A DNA stretch of 64,000 bases from Rhinopithecus roxellana (taxonomy: Eukaryota > Chordata > Mammalia > Primates > Cercopithecidae). The translations under genes were made by a program, and so were the position numbers. Location of the stretch: the NCBI RefSeq assembly GCF_007565055.1, contig NC_044552.1, positions 36,264,069 through 36,328,068 on the forward strand, given 5' to 3'. Below the pieces are notes generated by a model. The model was not told the origin of the DNA and ran no database searches. It was given only the letters and a program-made list of their open reading frames with translations. Shown here one piece after another: positions 33,080 to 44,021 of this stretch. Position 1 is the first letter of the stretch. The number at the start of each line of letters is the position of its first letter.

Positions 33080-33156
33080 TCCAAAGGCAGGCCCCACCTG
33101 GAGCTGGTTAGAAATGCATGTGGGGCCTCACTCACACTTGCTGGATCAGAATCTGC
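33080..33156 (+). mobile_element. MER5A DNA transposon, part 1
   Basis: 'gccccacctggagctggtta', 'gaaatgcatgtggggcctc', 'ggatcagaatctgc' match MER5A (hAT-Charlie). Interrupted by an Alu and resumes at 33483. Confidence 0.8.
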
Positions 33157-33157
33157 C

Positions 33158-33159
<2 letters not shown>

Positions 33160-33202
<43 letters not shown>

Positions 33203-33482
33203 AGACAGAGTCTCCCTCTGTCACCCAGGCTGGAGTGCAGAGGCGCAATCTCAGCTCATTGCAACCTCCGCCTCCCGGGTTCAAGTGATTCTCCTGCCTC
33301 AGCCTCCCGAGTAGCTGGGACTATAGGTGCGTGCCACCACGCCCAGCTAGTTTTTGTATTTTTAGTAGAGACAGGGTTTCACCATGTTGTCCACGATGGT
33401 CTTGATCTCTTGATATCGTGATCTGCCCGCCTCGGCCTCCCAAAGTATTGGGATTACAGGCGTGGGCCACCACGGCTGGCCC
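33160..33482 (-). mobile_element. Alu (Y/Sc-like), antisense, T42 tail
   Basis: Antisense Alu with a 42-nt uninterrupted T run at 33160-33201. It sits inside MER5A. 'aatctgc' on both sides is a short TSD. Confidence 0.92.
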
Positions 33483-33557
33483 AAAATCTGCGTTTTAACA
33501 AGAGTTCTAGACTCAAGGAGATTCATGTGCACCTTGAAGTTTAAGAAATACTGCTGC
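33483..33557 (+). mobile_element. MER5A DNA transposon, part 2
   Basis: Continuation: 'aatctgcgttttaacaag', 'attcatgtgcaccttgaag', 'tttaagaaatactg', which is the MER5A 3' end with its inverted repeat. Confidence 0.85.
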
Positions 33558-34079
33558 GCTTGCGTTGGCCAAAATTTACAGAAGAAAAAAATGAAAGATA
33601 AAAAAAAAAATTACAAGTGAAAATACAAGTAAAAAGAATGTGAGCAAATGTCAGGGAAGAGAAGGAAAGCCAAAAGTGGGCCCTGTGGGAAAAAAGTTTT
33701 TCATGAAATTAATAAACCATGGGCCCAATTTATTTCAAAGGAATAAACTGGAAAAGTTAAAAAAGAAACACAAAGACCCAATAAAAGCCACGGATACAAA
33801 GAATTTTATGTGCAATCTTCAGATAATAACTTTGAAAGACAAAATCAACAGGGTGGTACTTACAAATTTACAAGACACCCAAATGAAAGCAAAAGGAAAG
33901 ACACAAACTGAGCAGCAACAGAAGACAAATTAGAGTAAGTGAAAAACAACCAAGGGGAAAGCACCTGGACTTAAAGCATCCTTGGAGGGTCTTTCAATAA
34001 TGTGTAAACATTTTGTAGCCACTTATACAGGCAAAACATTCACACTTTTAAAAAATGTGCCATAAAGCATAGGCCTCTC
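33558..34079. other. A-rich stretch with a 97-codon ORF
   Basis: A-rich on the plus strand. An ATG-started frame at 33640-33933 encodes a lysine/glutamine-rich 97-residue peptide with no domain I recognise. The composition follows the A-richness of the DNA. Perhaps a very old LINE or retrocopy scrap. I do not call it a gene. Confidence 0.3.
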
Positions 34080-34338
34080 TGAACACCACTCTGTCCCCAG
34101 AGGAAACCTCTGTCACACGCCTGGTTCACAGCTTTCAGGCCTCTTTTGTATGAATAAGTGATTCCATTAAAAATATTATACTGTCAAAAATATGGTATCG
34201 TTTTGTGTGTTTTCTTTTTCAAAAATAGTGTCACCCTGTACCTATCACTCTGCAACCTGCTTTTTTCACTCAAAATTACGTTTCTGAGATCCAGTCTTAC
34301 GACTAGTTACTAACTGAATGTATTCCTTTTAACTACTC
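34080..34338 (-). mobile_element. L1M 3' UTR, antisense
   Basis: 'cactctgtccccagaggaaac', 'ctgcaacctgcttttttcac', 'gagatccagtcttacgac' match antisense old L1 3' UTR. Start of a roughly 2.6-kb minus-strand L1 running to about 36690. Confidence 0.72.
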
Positions 34339-34340
34339 TT

Positions 34341-34552
34341 GCAGTGTTTTCCAACTTTTTTGACTGAATCACACAGTAAGAAATACACTTTACATTGTAA
34401 TCCAGTTCGCATTTGTGAATACACAACACTGAAACAAAAGTTCACCAAATATTCAGCCACATTATGTGCAATGCACTCCATTATCTTCTATTCTTTTGTT
34501 TCACAGTGTCAAAACCCACTAAGGTATTTTACTGACCCACTAAAGATCTGAA
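34341..34552. mobile_element. hAT-type non-autonomous DNA element
   Basis: Starts 'cagtgttttccaacttttt', then 'cacagtaagaaatacac', 'tgtgcaatgcactccatt' and 'gacccactaaagatctg'. This resembles the family with ends 'cagtgtttttcaaac'. Inserted in the antisense L1M. Family name not certain. Confidence 0.6.
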
Positions 34553-36690
34553 CAACCCAGGTTTTATTTAGCTCATCTCCCACTGATGGACATTTACATT
34601 GTTGTCTTCAATTTTCCACGATTACTATAATGTCCAATGAACATTGTACATGGGAGTGTTTCTCTAGGACAGATACCTATTAATGGAACTGCTGGGTTCT
34701 AAGAGATGGGCATTTATAATTTAGATAAATATCACAAAATTGCCTTCCAAAGCAATTATATCCATTTACTCTCACCAGCAATGTATGAAAGTAATATTTC
34801 TTTACACTGTCACCAAATCAGTGTATGATTAAATATTTTGATCTCTTCCAATCTGATAGATTACAAATGCCTTCTTATTGTGGCTCTAATTTGTACTTTT
34901 TATTATAAGAGGGTTATGGGTCTTTTCATATATTTAAGAGCCACTTACACTTCTTTTCTGTGAATTTCTATCCATGTCCTTTGGCCCATTTTTCAATTAA
35001 TAACACTTTTTATTTATTTTTAAAGGCTCTTTGTATATGAAGAAAATTAACTCCTTTTATCATATTTTTTCCAAATTATTTTTCTCAGATTATCATGTAT
35101 TTTTTGACTTTGTTTATGGTGTTACTCTCATGAAGTGGTTCTCATTTTGATATTGTCAAATGTATCAATCTTTTCTGTTATAGCTTCTGGGATTTGTGTC
35201 AAACTTAGGAAGGTCTCTCTACTCCCAAGATAACAGAAAAATTCTTCTATGGCTTTTATACTTTCATTCTTTATTTAACCATTTGACCTATGTTTGATAG
35301 GCTTATTCTGGTCTAAAGAACAAATTAGGGATCCTGCCCTTTCTTATCTCCCATATAGCTATCTGGTTGTGAAGATCCTATATTTCTCCATATATTTGAA
35401 ATACTGCCTTTATCACAAAATACACACACGCATACACACGCCCTTATTTATTTCGGGTTCGCTATTCTGTCCCATCACTTGTTCAGCCAATTAGTACCAA
35501 GTGATCTTAGTTATTGTAGTTTTTTAAAATGCTTACTATATATCAGAGCTAGAACTTTTTCTTTTTCATATTTTTCATGCATGCTAATTTTTCCATATGA
35601 ACTTAGAACCAGCTTTTCTACACAGAAAATAATCCTAGTGGTAATTTTATTGTGATCACAATTTACATGTATAGGAAAAGTGACATTTTTATAACACTGA
35701 CTCTTTCTAGCCAAGATTACATTATCTTTCTCTTTAAGTCTTTTATGCCCCTTGGTAGTGCTGAGGTTATATATTAATATAATTTTATTAAGCTTATAAC
35801 TAGATATTTTATCTCTTTTGTTGCTTATACAAGTGGGATTTTTTTTTCTTCCATCATATTTTCTAGCTGGATATTTATGGGGGAGTACTACTCATTTTTG
35901 TGCATTAATCATGCACCAAACTACCTTACTGAATTCTCTTGTTTGTCTTTTAGTTTTGCCTTTTCCTTCTAGGTTTTATACCTCTTATCTAATTATACCA
36001 GCTTATCCCCACCAGAACAAGGTTATGTAATTATGGTGTTTAATCGAGATTTTAATGGGAATGCATCTAGCATTCACCATTTTAATACTAAGCAAAATTT
36101 TGGCTACTTGCTTGACAAAAATGTATTTTCCCATGTTGAGGAGGTATCCAATTATTCCTATAACAGTTTTTATTAGAAACGGATGTCTAATTTTTCATAA
36201 ACCTTTTCAGCATCTTATTTTCTCCTTAGATCCTTTAATACAATGAATTTTTATTAACAGAAATCCTAAAGTTAACCTATCCTTATCTTCCTGTTCTGGA
36301 ACTCCCGTGACCATGGAGTTCTTTCAATGGGCTGCTGGGTTCTCATTATGTTATTAGAATGTCGCATCTTCAGTATTCAAAACGGAGATCACTTTGTGGC
36401 TCTGTGTGCACACCTGTTTTTTTGTCACATTTTGTTACACTAGCTTCATAAAAAGAATTTAAGCGCTCTTTCTCTGCTCTAGGACGATGTAAATTGCAAT
36501 AAAATCACCTGTACCTTCAATATTTGAAAACATTCACCTGTGAAACCATCTGGTTCTGGGACTATTTTAAGAAATAGCTCTTTGATAACTTTCTCCATTT
36601 CTTCTATGGTAATTGGTCTGCTTAAATTTTATTCTATTCTAGTGTCTGGGTTTTTTGTGTGTGTTTTTTTAAGAACACATACTTTCATGT
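34553..36690 (-). mobile_element. old L1 ORF2 remnant, antisense
   Basis: Antisense L1 landmarks in order: 'actgatggacatttacat', 'tgaacattgtacatggg', 'ggaactgctgggttctaag', 'ctcaccagcaatgtatg', 'tttctatccatgtcctttgg', 'gactttgtttatggtgtt', 'tgtcaaatgtatcaatctttt', 'ttagttattgtagttttt', 'tgaattctcttgtttgtc', 'gtgaaaccatctggttctgg'. ORF2 is riddled with stops and gaps, so no active reverse transcriptase. Confidence 0.82.
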
Positions 36691-37199
36691 TATATAAACT
36701 ATTTCTAAACATAGAAAAAGATCCTACCAGCATCACTATAAGAAGTAAATATAGCCTCCACCCCAAACCTTACCAGGACAACGCCCAACCAGCCTAGTTC
36801 CTAGCTGCTGCACCCCTCCTCTCTGCCCTTTTTAAGGCCTCATCTTTTTTCACCAACAGATTCACAAAAAAAGAGGACAGACAGGTTTGCAACAAACCAG
36901 AAATACACTCCAAAGCAACATGGGGGCTACCCCTGTCCACCCCACCTCCAGTGCCATCAGGGAAGGACTGCTGAAACTTGCCTTAATTTCTCTCATGTAG
37001 CCAAATGGCCCATTCCCCTCTCAGTAGAGGTCCTTCCAATTTTGTGTGGGCTTCTTTTTCTGAGCTTTCACCAGCCCCTACCCCATGGCTGAAGCCAGCA
37101 GCCCACCCCACTCCACTCACTCCAAATCCTCTGCCTCCTATGCACAGTATGAAGGGATCCATGTGTATGCCTGTCCACCAGGCACCCGGCAGAGGCTGG
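36691..37199. other. unique non-coding stretch
   Basis: C-rich in 36900-37140. No exon recognised. Confidence 0.4.
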
Positions 37200-37560
37200 A
37201 GTACCTGCTATACACCGGTCCTGCCCTCTAAGAGCGTGTTACCTGAATGAAGGGTGAGGACCTGTCCACAATTAACAATAAGTCCTCCAGGAAGCAGCCC
37301 AGAACGACCAGGCACTAAACAGTGCAGCAGAGAGTGATCCCGGGGTATAAAGATGAGGAACGACTGGCTGACCAGGAAACCCACATCCAGCAAGAGACAG
37401 AGGGCAAGGCTGAAGACCAGCATCTGCCTGGCCAGAGCAGGGGCCAGATTAACCTGGAACACATGGGCCCTGGAGCCCCAGCAAGAGGTTTGGACATGAT
37501 GCAGCAGACAACCAGAGCCCTTGTGGGCTCCAGGGAGTAACAGAAAGAAAGTGGTGTTTT
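37200..37560 (-). mobile_element. L2 LINE fragment, probable
   Basis: 'gagtacctgctatacacc' with 'ggtcctgccctctaagagc' fits the antisense L2 3' end. The remainder is purine-rich, like antisense L2 UTR. Frames here (72-94 codons) are not credible. Confidence 0.5.
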
Positions 37561-37834
37561 CGTCACACCCCCCAACAGTCTATGATGCCAGACTTGCATT
37601 CAAAGAAATGGCTAGCTGTGCCAAGAACTCGCTGAGCTGCAGGGGGTGAATAAAACCACAACCCTACGCTGATGCCACAAGTGACAATGAACACACACAC
37701 ACAATTCCAGGCTCTAATGACAGAGAGCAGACTGGAATCATACCACAGCACTAGGGCTTAAATCATTTATTGCACTACACAATAAAAACCACATTGCCAC
37801 AAATCTCTAACCTCAGGGGGCATCTGTGCTAGCC
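37561..37834. other. unique non-coding stretch
   Basis: Nothing recognised apart from a short CA run near 37692. Confidence 0.4.
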
Positions 37835-37924
37835 CAGCACTTCTCAAACTTGACGTGCACCCAATCACCTGAAGGTCTTGTTAAAACTGCAGATTCTGAT
37901 TCCACAACCGTGGATGGGACCAGA
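37835..37924 (+). mobile_element. MER5A DNA transposon, part 1
   Basis: 'cagcacttctcaaacttgac', 'atcacctgaaggtcttgtta', 'aaactgcagattctgattcc' match the MER5A 5' half including its terminal repeat. Confidence 0.88.
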
Positions 37925-38010
37925 GGTTCTTTCTTTCTTTCTTTTCTTTCTCTCTCTCTTTCCTTTCCTTTCTTTCCTTTCTTTCTTTTTTTTCTTTTTT
38001 TTTTTTTTTT
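37925..38010. repeat. (TTTC)n / pyrimidine tract
   Basis: An 86-nt pyrimidine-only stretch of CTTT and CT units ending in poly-T. It is the tail of the adjacent antisense Alu. Confidence 0.93.
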
Positions 38011-38292
38011 GATGGAGTTTCGCTCTTGTAGCCCCGGTTGGAGTGCAGTGGCATGAGCTCAGCTCACTGCAACCTCTGCCTTCCGGGTTCAAGCGATTCT
38101 CCTGCCTCAGCCTCCTGAGTAGCTGGGATTACAGGCACACGCCACCATGCCCGGCTAACTTTTTGTATTTTCAGTAGACATGGGGTTTCACCATGTTGGC
38201 AAGGCTAGTCTCGAACTCCTGACATCAGGTGATCCATCCACCTCAGCCTCCCAAAGTGCTGGGGTTACAGGTGTGAGCCACCGCACCTGGCC
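38011..38292 (-). mobile_element. AluS, antisense
   Basis: Complete antisense Alu whose tail is the pyrimidine tract at 37925-38010. It splits MER5A. Confidence 0.93.
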
Positions 38293-38357
38293 CTGCGTTT
38301 ATTTCTAGGCAGCTCGCAGGTGATGCTGCTGGTGCAGGGGCCATGCTTTGAGTACTA
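38293..38357 (+). mobile_element. MER5A DNA transposon, part 2
   Basis: 'ctgcgtttatttctaggcag' then 'gtgatgctgctggtgcag' and 'catgctttgagtactag', the MER5A 3' half and inverted end. Confidence 0.85.
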
Positions 38358-38941
38358 GATTATACTAAGGCTTTAGTGGGCTCACAGGCAGCTGATTAAG
38401 GGCATTAAACCACAGGCAGAGAGAGAACTGGGGGCTGCCTGTGGCCTGCGGCAGAGCACCCAAACTAATCAACTCATTTTCTATTCAAAAGATTCACGCT
38501 GGGGGTTCAGTAACAGGCAGGGCTGCCTTAAAGCCATTAGTAAATGGAAACCACCCCCTGCATTTCACAACTGCTGTCTAATTACCTTCATGTAACCTCT
38601 CACAGCGCCCTAAGCCAGCTCTTTCAAGTACTGATGCCACTAATCAAGTCGTAAAGCCTTAAAGCATCATATTATTAGCCTTGATAACAGAGTGTAAAAC
38701 AAACCTGAACAACAATGCATTCCCTTCTCCCAGCTGAGGCCATCAGTCAAGCTAACGTTTACGGTACAACCCAGGTCAAGGGAAAATGCACTTAACCAGT
38801 GAGAATCCCATATCCAGGATGGGCCATGCCAGAGAAAAATAGCAGCTTTTTAAACGAACTATTTGAGGAGATTCTGGAAACTGATATGACCTGCCACAAT
38901 CCCGGAGACTTCTTTCCTGTCTCCATCTCCTTAGATAATTC
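38358..38941. other. repeat-free block, candidate enhancer
   Basis: About 580 bp without any transposon, sitting between Alus. Motifs include 'ctgctgtctaattacc' (TAATTA), 'attattagccttgataaca', 'ccactaatcaagtcg' and 'cagctgattaaggg'. The look is that of a deeply conserved non-coding element. That is an inference from composition only. Confidence 0.4.
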
Positions 38942-38950
38942 AAAACCTGG

Positions 38951-39233
38951 GGCCGGGCGCGGTGGCTCAAGCCTGTAATCCCAGCACTTTGGGAGGCCGA
39001 GACGGGCGGATCACGAGGTCAGGAGATCGAGACCATCCTGGCTAACACGGTGAAACCCTGTCTCTACTAAAAAAATACAAAAAACTAGCCGGGCGAGGTG
39101 GTGGGCGCCTGTAGTTCCAGCTACTCAGGAGGCTGAGGCAAGAGAATGGCGGGAACCCGGGAGGCGGAGCTTGCAGTGAGCTGAGACCGGGCCACTGCAC
39201 TCCAGCCTGGGCGGCAGAGCCAGACTCCGTCTC

Positions 39234-39258
<25 letters not shown>
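38951..39258 (+). mobile_element. young AluY, Old World monkey type
   Basis: Starts 'ggccgggcgcggtggctcaa' and has 'gccgggcgaggtgg' and 'gaccgggccactgcactcc'. TSD 'aaaacctgg' at 38942-38950 and 39259-39267. Very low divergence. Confidence 0.96.
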
Positions 39259-39266
<8 letters not shown>

Positions 39267-39267
39267 G

Positions 39268-40274
39268 AAGAAGCTTCTACTTCCCAGCCCCTGCCCCCCC
39301 TCCCCCCTTCCCCTTCTCCCTGCCCCCATCTTCCCCTCTCCTCACTCAGGTCACCTGCTTATGCACAGTGACCCATTCAGATCAACCCCCCTCACAAACC
39401 ACAGTGCTCCCCATCATGGCTCGATTCTGAAATCAGGTAGCCTGTGTTTCAAGCGCATGCCTGTGGCCCGCATGTCCGAAGGCAGACCTGAACCTCACCT
39501 CCATGTGACCCACAAAATTAAACCCCCTACCCATCCCCCCACATGTGCCAACAAATCAGGGTTCTAAAGTGCGCAGAACCTCAGCACCTTACTATACACT
39601 GGGGGGATTCACAAGACATAATCCCTGAACTTGAGAGGCTGCTACAAGAGGAGATACAGCACCCCAAGCTTATGCAGCAACCAAACCTTAAGGTCCCCAG
39701 TGGCTGGTACCCACTGATGTGGAGAATGTCCTATATTGGGCCCACAGTTCTACAACACATAACTAATGACAGCTCCATGGTGGGGTCATTGGCTCTGGAA
39801 GGAAACAAGACTGAGGATGTGCCCTGCTCAGGGTAAGCACTCCTGCCGTGGTGTTGACTGGGCAGAATGTGAGGAACAAGAATTAACCTATCCTACAATG
39901 GCCACAGGTGGGTAACTCACCTGAGATTACACGCTGGGTATTAATGCTGAAACCACAGTTCAGGTCTCCCAACTGCCAAGCAGAGGTTCTTTCCACTAAA
40001 TCACACTCCTACTCCCCTCTCCTCCATTTTGGAATTCCTCAATGAAATTAGCATTAGAAGATTTGTCTTTTAGTTGCTCTTTATTCTCCCCACAACTTCA
40101 ACCAACCTCCAGCACCCTCTTTCTCTTGCGGAAGCAACGTGATTTAATCCACCTAGGAGTTGCTCCTGTTCTGCTACCCATGAGACGGGAGGACAGCAAA
40201 GCAAAGTCACCTCCCTTCCCAGGGCTTCGTTTCCTTTTCCCTAAATGAAGGGGTTAGTGGAGATACTTTCTCGG
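39268..40274. other. unique stretch
   Basis: C-rich run at 39290-39330. A weak antisense MIR-like trace lies at 39880-40015. A 97-codon plus frame at 39543-39836 has no recognised domain. Confidence 0.4.
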
Positions 40275-40289
40275 ATCCTTTCCAGCTTT

Positions 40290-40585
40290 TTTTTTTTTTT
40301 GAGTCAGAGTCTCGCTGTGTCACCCAGGCTAGAGTGCAGTGGCGCGATCTCCACTCACTGCAAGCTCCGCCTCCCGGGTTTACGCCATTCTCCTGCCTCA
40401 GCCTCCCGAGCAGCTGGGACTACAGGCGCCCGCCACCTCGCCCGGCTAGTTTTTTGTATTTTTTAGTAGAGACGGGGGTTTCACCGTGTTAGCCAGGATG
40501 GTCTCGATCTCCTGACCTCGTGATCCGCCCGTCTCGGCCTCGCAAAGTGCTGGGATTACAGGAGTAAGCCACCGCGCCCCGCCCA
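40290..40585 (-). mobile_element. young AluY, Old World monkey type
   Basis: Antisense AluY with 'gccacctcgcccggctag'. TSD of 15 bp, 'atcctttccagcttt' at 40275-40289 and 40586-40600 with one mismatch. Confidence 0.95.
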
Positions 40586-40600
40586 ATCCTTTCCCGCTTT

Positions 40601-41344
40601 AAGCAGAATCAATAGGCACTTCACTTTGCAGGTAAAACAGAAAAGAGGCTCCCTAAACTATGGCCCCTGCCTCATCCTGGTCTGTGCAGGGAGGATGGGC
40701 TGGTCTAGGCACCTGATAAGAAGCTCCAGTCCACAAAGAACCCGTCCACCAATCGCCTCCCATGGTCCACCCAGAGCTTCCCCAGCCCACACAAGAGGAG
40801 GAACAGAATGCTGCCAGCAGCCTCTCAAAAACTTGCCAGGAAGAATTCTTAATTAGAGGTTTTTTGTTGCATTGCGGTATTTTCTTTTCAATGACTTTTT
40901 TAAATTATAGAAATTATAGTTAGTTCATGCTCATTAGAGAGAATCAGAAAACATTTTATTTTTAATAACTTAAAATCATAAAATAAATGTCATTGGTTAC
41001 AGAAAAATCAGGAAACTTATTAAAAGAAAATCTTACCTATAAACAAATCTAAATATATTTAATTAAATCATATTTCAATCAAGAATCAAAGAAACCCAGG
41101 AGTTGGGATTGACTTTAGAGTGACTGTACAGGATGAGTCTTGGACGCTGTCATATATGTCATGGGGGGATTACTATGATCCAATCCAATCTCCCACTGAG
41201 GTAGAAGAAGGTAGGCAAGAATTCTGTTTCCACTGTCCCTGACAGGAGGCCACCCAGCCTCTACCTGAACACTTTCTGCTTTTTCAGCTCTTTTCCAGAC
41301 AGCCCAGGCCATCTTGGAGGACAGCTCCATCCACGGTTCTTCCT
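40601..41344. other. unique stretch, AT-rich middle
   Basis: 40860-41095 is AT-rich and could be an old LINE scrap. The rest is unrecognised. Confidence 0.4.
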
Positions 41345-41615
41345 ACAGCAGAAGGTAGTGAACAAGCACAGGCTTTTGAGAAAGTTGGGCTCAGGTTCAA
41401 TTCCAGGTTCAGCCTCTTACATGCTCCATGACCCTGGGAAAGTCATTCAGCCTCTTTGAACTTGAATTTCCTCATCTCTGTAATGGTTACAATAATGCCT
41501 GCTTCACTGGGTCGCTGTGAGATTTCAATGAGAAAATGTCTAGCGTGCACTTGGCAAAGTGCCTTCCACAGTAGTCTAAGTGATCAATAAACAGCAGGTA
41601 TTATTATTAAATGGT
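41345..41615 (+). mobile_element. MIR SINE, full length
   Basis: Nearly complete: 'ttcaattccaggttcagcc', 'catgaccctgggaaagtcatt', 'aatttcctcatctctgtaat', 'cgctgtgagatttcaatgag', ending 'aataaacagcaggtattatt'. The best preserved MIR here. Confidence 0.93.
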
Positions 41616-41845
41616 AGCTTGGAACAATGGCTTTCAAACTTTTTCCATTCTTACTCTCACCAATTAATTACACTTTATATCATGACCCAGCACATAAAAT
41701 ATCTCTATATACACATAAATATATCAAACTAGACAAATATTTTCAAGAAACAAATGCTGACCCATGTTCATTTGGTCCACTCAGACTTTTTTTTCCTACT
41801 TTCCTCTCCTTTCTATTCACTTCCTTTTTAAAAACTGCTGGTCTT

Positions 41846-42059
41846 CACGGTGAAACCCCGTCTCTACTAAAAACACAAAAAATTAGCCAGGCGTGGTGGC
41901 GAGCGCCTGTAGTCCCAGCTACTCCGGAGGCTGAGGCAGGAGAATGGCGGGAACCCGGGAGGTGGAGCTTGCAGTGAGCCGAGATCGCGCCACTGCACTC
42001 CAGCCTGGGTGACAGAGCGAGACTCCGCCTCAAAAAAAACCAAAAAAAACAAACAAAAA
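41846..42059 (+). mobile_element. 5'-truncated AluY
   Basis: Starts in the middle of the left monomer ('cggtgaaaccccgtc'). TSD 'aaaaactgctggtctt' at 41830-41845 and 42060-42075. Low divergence. Confidence 0.93.
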
Positions 42060-42075
42060 AAAAACTGCTGGTCTT

Positions 42076-42377
42076 GGCTGGGCACAGTGGCTCACGTCTG
42101 TAATCCTAACACTTTGGGAGGCCTAGGCAGGCGGATTGCCTGAACTCAGGAGTTCAAGACCAACCTAGGCAAAATGGCAAGACCCCGTCTCTACTAAAAT
42201 ACAAAAAGTTAGCCGGGCATGGTGGCGCAGGCCTGTAATCCCACCTACTCGGGAGGCTGAGGCAGGAGAATTGCTTGAACCCCAGAGGCAGAGGTTGCAG
42301 TAAACTGAGATGGTGCAGTTACACTCCAGCCTGGGCGACAGAGCAATGCTGTCTCAAAATTAATTAATTAATTAATT
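42076..42377 (+). mobile_element. AluS
   Basis: Complete Alu with a (TTAA)n-type tail. Its TSD is the same 'aaaactgct(g/a)gtctt' used by the truncated AluY upstream, with the third copy at 42378-42392. Confidence 0.93.
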
Positions 42378-42452
42378 AAAACTGCTAGTCTTGATCACTA
42401 ACTTGATTGCACAACTGACAAACAGATTGCAAATCGCAGTTTGAAAAACACT

Positions 42453-42812
42453 GGCTGAGTGCGGTGGCTCACACCTGTAATCCCAGCACTTTGGGAGGCT
42501 GAGGCAGGCAGATCACTTGAGGTCAGGAGTTCGAGACCAACCTGACCAACATGGTGAAACCCTGTCTCTACTGAAAATACAAAAAAAATTAGCCAGGCGT
42601 GGTGGCGTGCACCTGTAGTCCCAGCTATGTGGGAGGCTGAGGCAGGAGAATTGCTTGAACCCAGGAGATGGAGGTTGCAGTGAGCCAAGATCGTGCCGCT
42701 GCACTCCAGCCTGGGCGACAGAGACTTCATCTCATTAGAAAAAAAAAAAAAAAAAAAAAAAGGAGAAAAGAAAACAAATGAAAAGAAAAAAAGAAAGAAA
42801 GAAAAGAAAAGA
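42453..42812 (+). mobile_element. AluS with AAAG-rich tail
   Basis: Complete Alu inserted next to the right end of the hAT element. The tail is A21 passing to a GAAA-rich stretch (42739-42812). Probable TSD 'gaaaaaca(c/t)tg'. Confidence 0.92.
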
Positions 42813-42850
42813 AAAACATTGCCTTATACTAAGACCAAATCTCTCCTCCT

Positions 42851-43120
42851 AGCTGGGCACCGTGGCACTTTGGGAGGCCGAGACAGGCAGATTGCTTGAG
42901 CTCAGGAGTTCAAGAACAGCCTGGCCAACATGACGAAACCCTGTCTCTACAAAAAAATACAAAAGTTATCCAAGTATGGTGGCATATGTCTGTAGCTCCA
43001 CCTATTCAGAAGGCTGAGGTGGGAGAATCACTTGTGCCCAGGAGATGAAGGTTGCAGTGAGCCAAGATCTCGCCTGGGCAACAGAGCCAAACCCTGTCTC
43101 AAAAAAAAAAAAAAAAAAAA
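42851..43120 (+). mobile_element. Alu with two internal deletions
   Basis: About 19 bases are missing after 'gcaccgtgg' (box A-box B region), and about 16 are missing near 'agccaagatctcgcctggg'. A20 tail. Likely transcription-dead. Confidence 0.9.
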
Positions 43121-43410
43121 TCTCCTGCCATACCTTCCACCTTCTGGAACCACACAGATCTACTCTGCTCCATCTTCCACCTCAGACTTTCACATATGAA
43201 ACATTCTTCATTCTCTCAAGCAGTCATTTCATGAGATGGGGCTGCCCAATCCACCTTTGCTCCATCCCTTTCTGCCCAACTCCTTCCTTCCCCTGCACTC
43301 TGTGCCCCTTCCATCACTGCCATCCAGGATGGCCGTGATCTTCTAGCAGCTGCCCTGCTTCTTCCATGGCCTCTCCACAGCCTCAGCTCAAGCAGCCTGG
43401 CGTGAGCATC
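43121..43410. other. unique C/T-rich stretch
   Basis: Between two Alus. Nothing recognised, possibly worn L2. Confidence 0.35.
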
Positions 43411-43713
43411 TTTTTTTTTTTTTTTTTTTTGAGACGGAGTCTCGCTCTGCCGCCCAGGCTGGAGTGCAGTGGCCAGATCTCAGCTCACTGCAAACTCCGC
43501 CTCCCGGGTTCACACCATTCTCCTGCCTCAGCCTCCGGAGTAGCTGGGACTATAGGCGCCCGCCACCTCGCCCGGCTAGTTTTTTGCATTTTTTTAGTAG
43601 AGACGGGGTTTCACCGTATTAGCCAGGATGGTCTCGATCTCCTGACCTCGTGATCCGCCCGTCTCGGCCTCCCAAAGTGCTGGGATTACAGGCTTGAGCC
43701 ACCACGCCCGGCT
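43411..43713 (-). mobile_element. young AluY, Old World monkey type
   Basis: Antisense AluY with 'gtggccagatctcagctc', 'gccacctcgcccggctag', 'acaggcttgagccacc'. It abuts the poly-T tail of the next Alu and seems to have inserted into that tail. Confidence 0.94.
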
Positions 43714-44021
43714 TTTTTTTTTTTTTTTTTTTTTTTTTGAGAATGAGTTTCGCTCTTGTTGACCAGGCTGGAGTGCAATGGCATGGTCTTGGCTCACCAC
43801 AACCTCCGCCTCCCAGGTACAAGCAATTCTCCTGCCTCAGCCTCCCGAGTAGCTGGAATTACAGGCGTGTGCCACCTTGCCTGGCTAATTTTGTATTTTT
43901 AGTAGAGACAGGGTTTCTCCATGTTAGTCAGGCTGGTCTCGAACTCCCGACCTCAGGTGATCCGCCTGCCTCAGCCTCCCAAAGTGCTGGGATTACAGGC
44001 ATGAGCCACAGTGCTCGGCCA
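43714..44021 (-). mobile_element. AluS, antisense
   Basis: Complete antisense Alu with a 25-nt T run at its low-coordinate end. Older than its AluY neighbour. Confidence 0.94.

Larger units (their letters stand above)
41622..42452. mobile_element. hAT-type element split by two Alus
   Basis: Left end 'aatggctttcaaacttttt' (41624 on) and right end 'gcagtttgaaaaacactg' (to 42452) look like inverted ends of the 'cagtgtttttcaaac' family. 'atatcatgacccagcacata' lies inside. Alus at 41846 and 42076 are inserted within it. Confidence 0.6.

Noticed and set aside
34553..36690. L1 reverse transcriptase gene
   Set aside because: Only an antisense, stop-filled remnant of ORF2. No usable frame.
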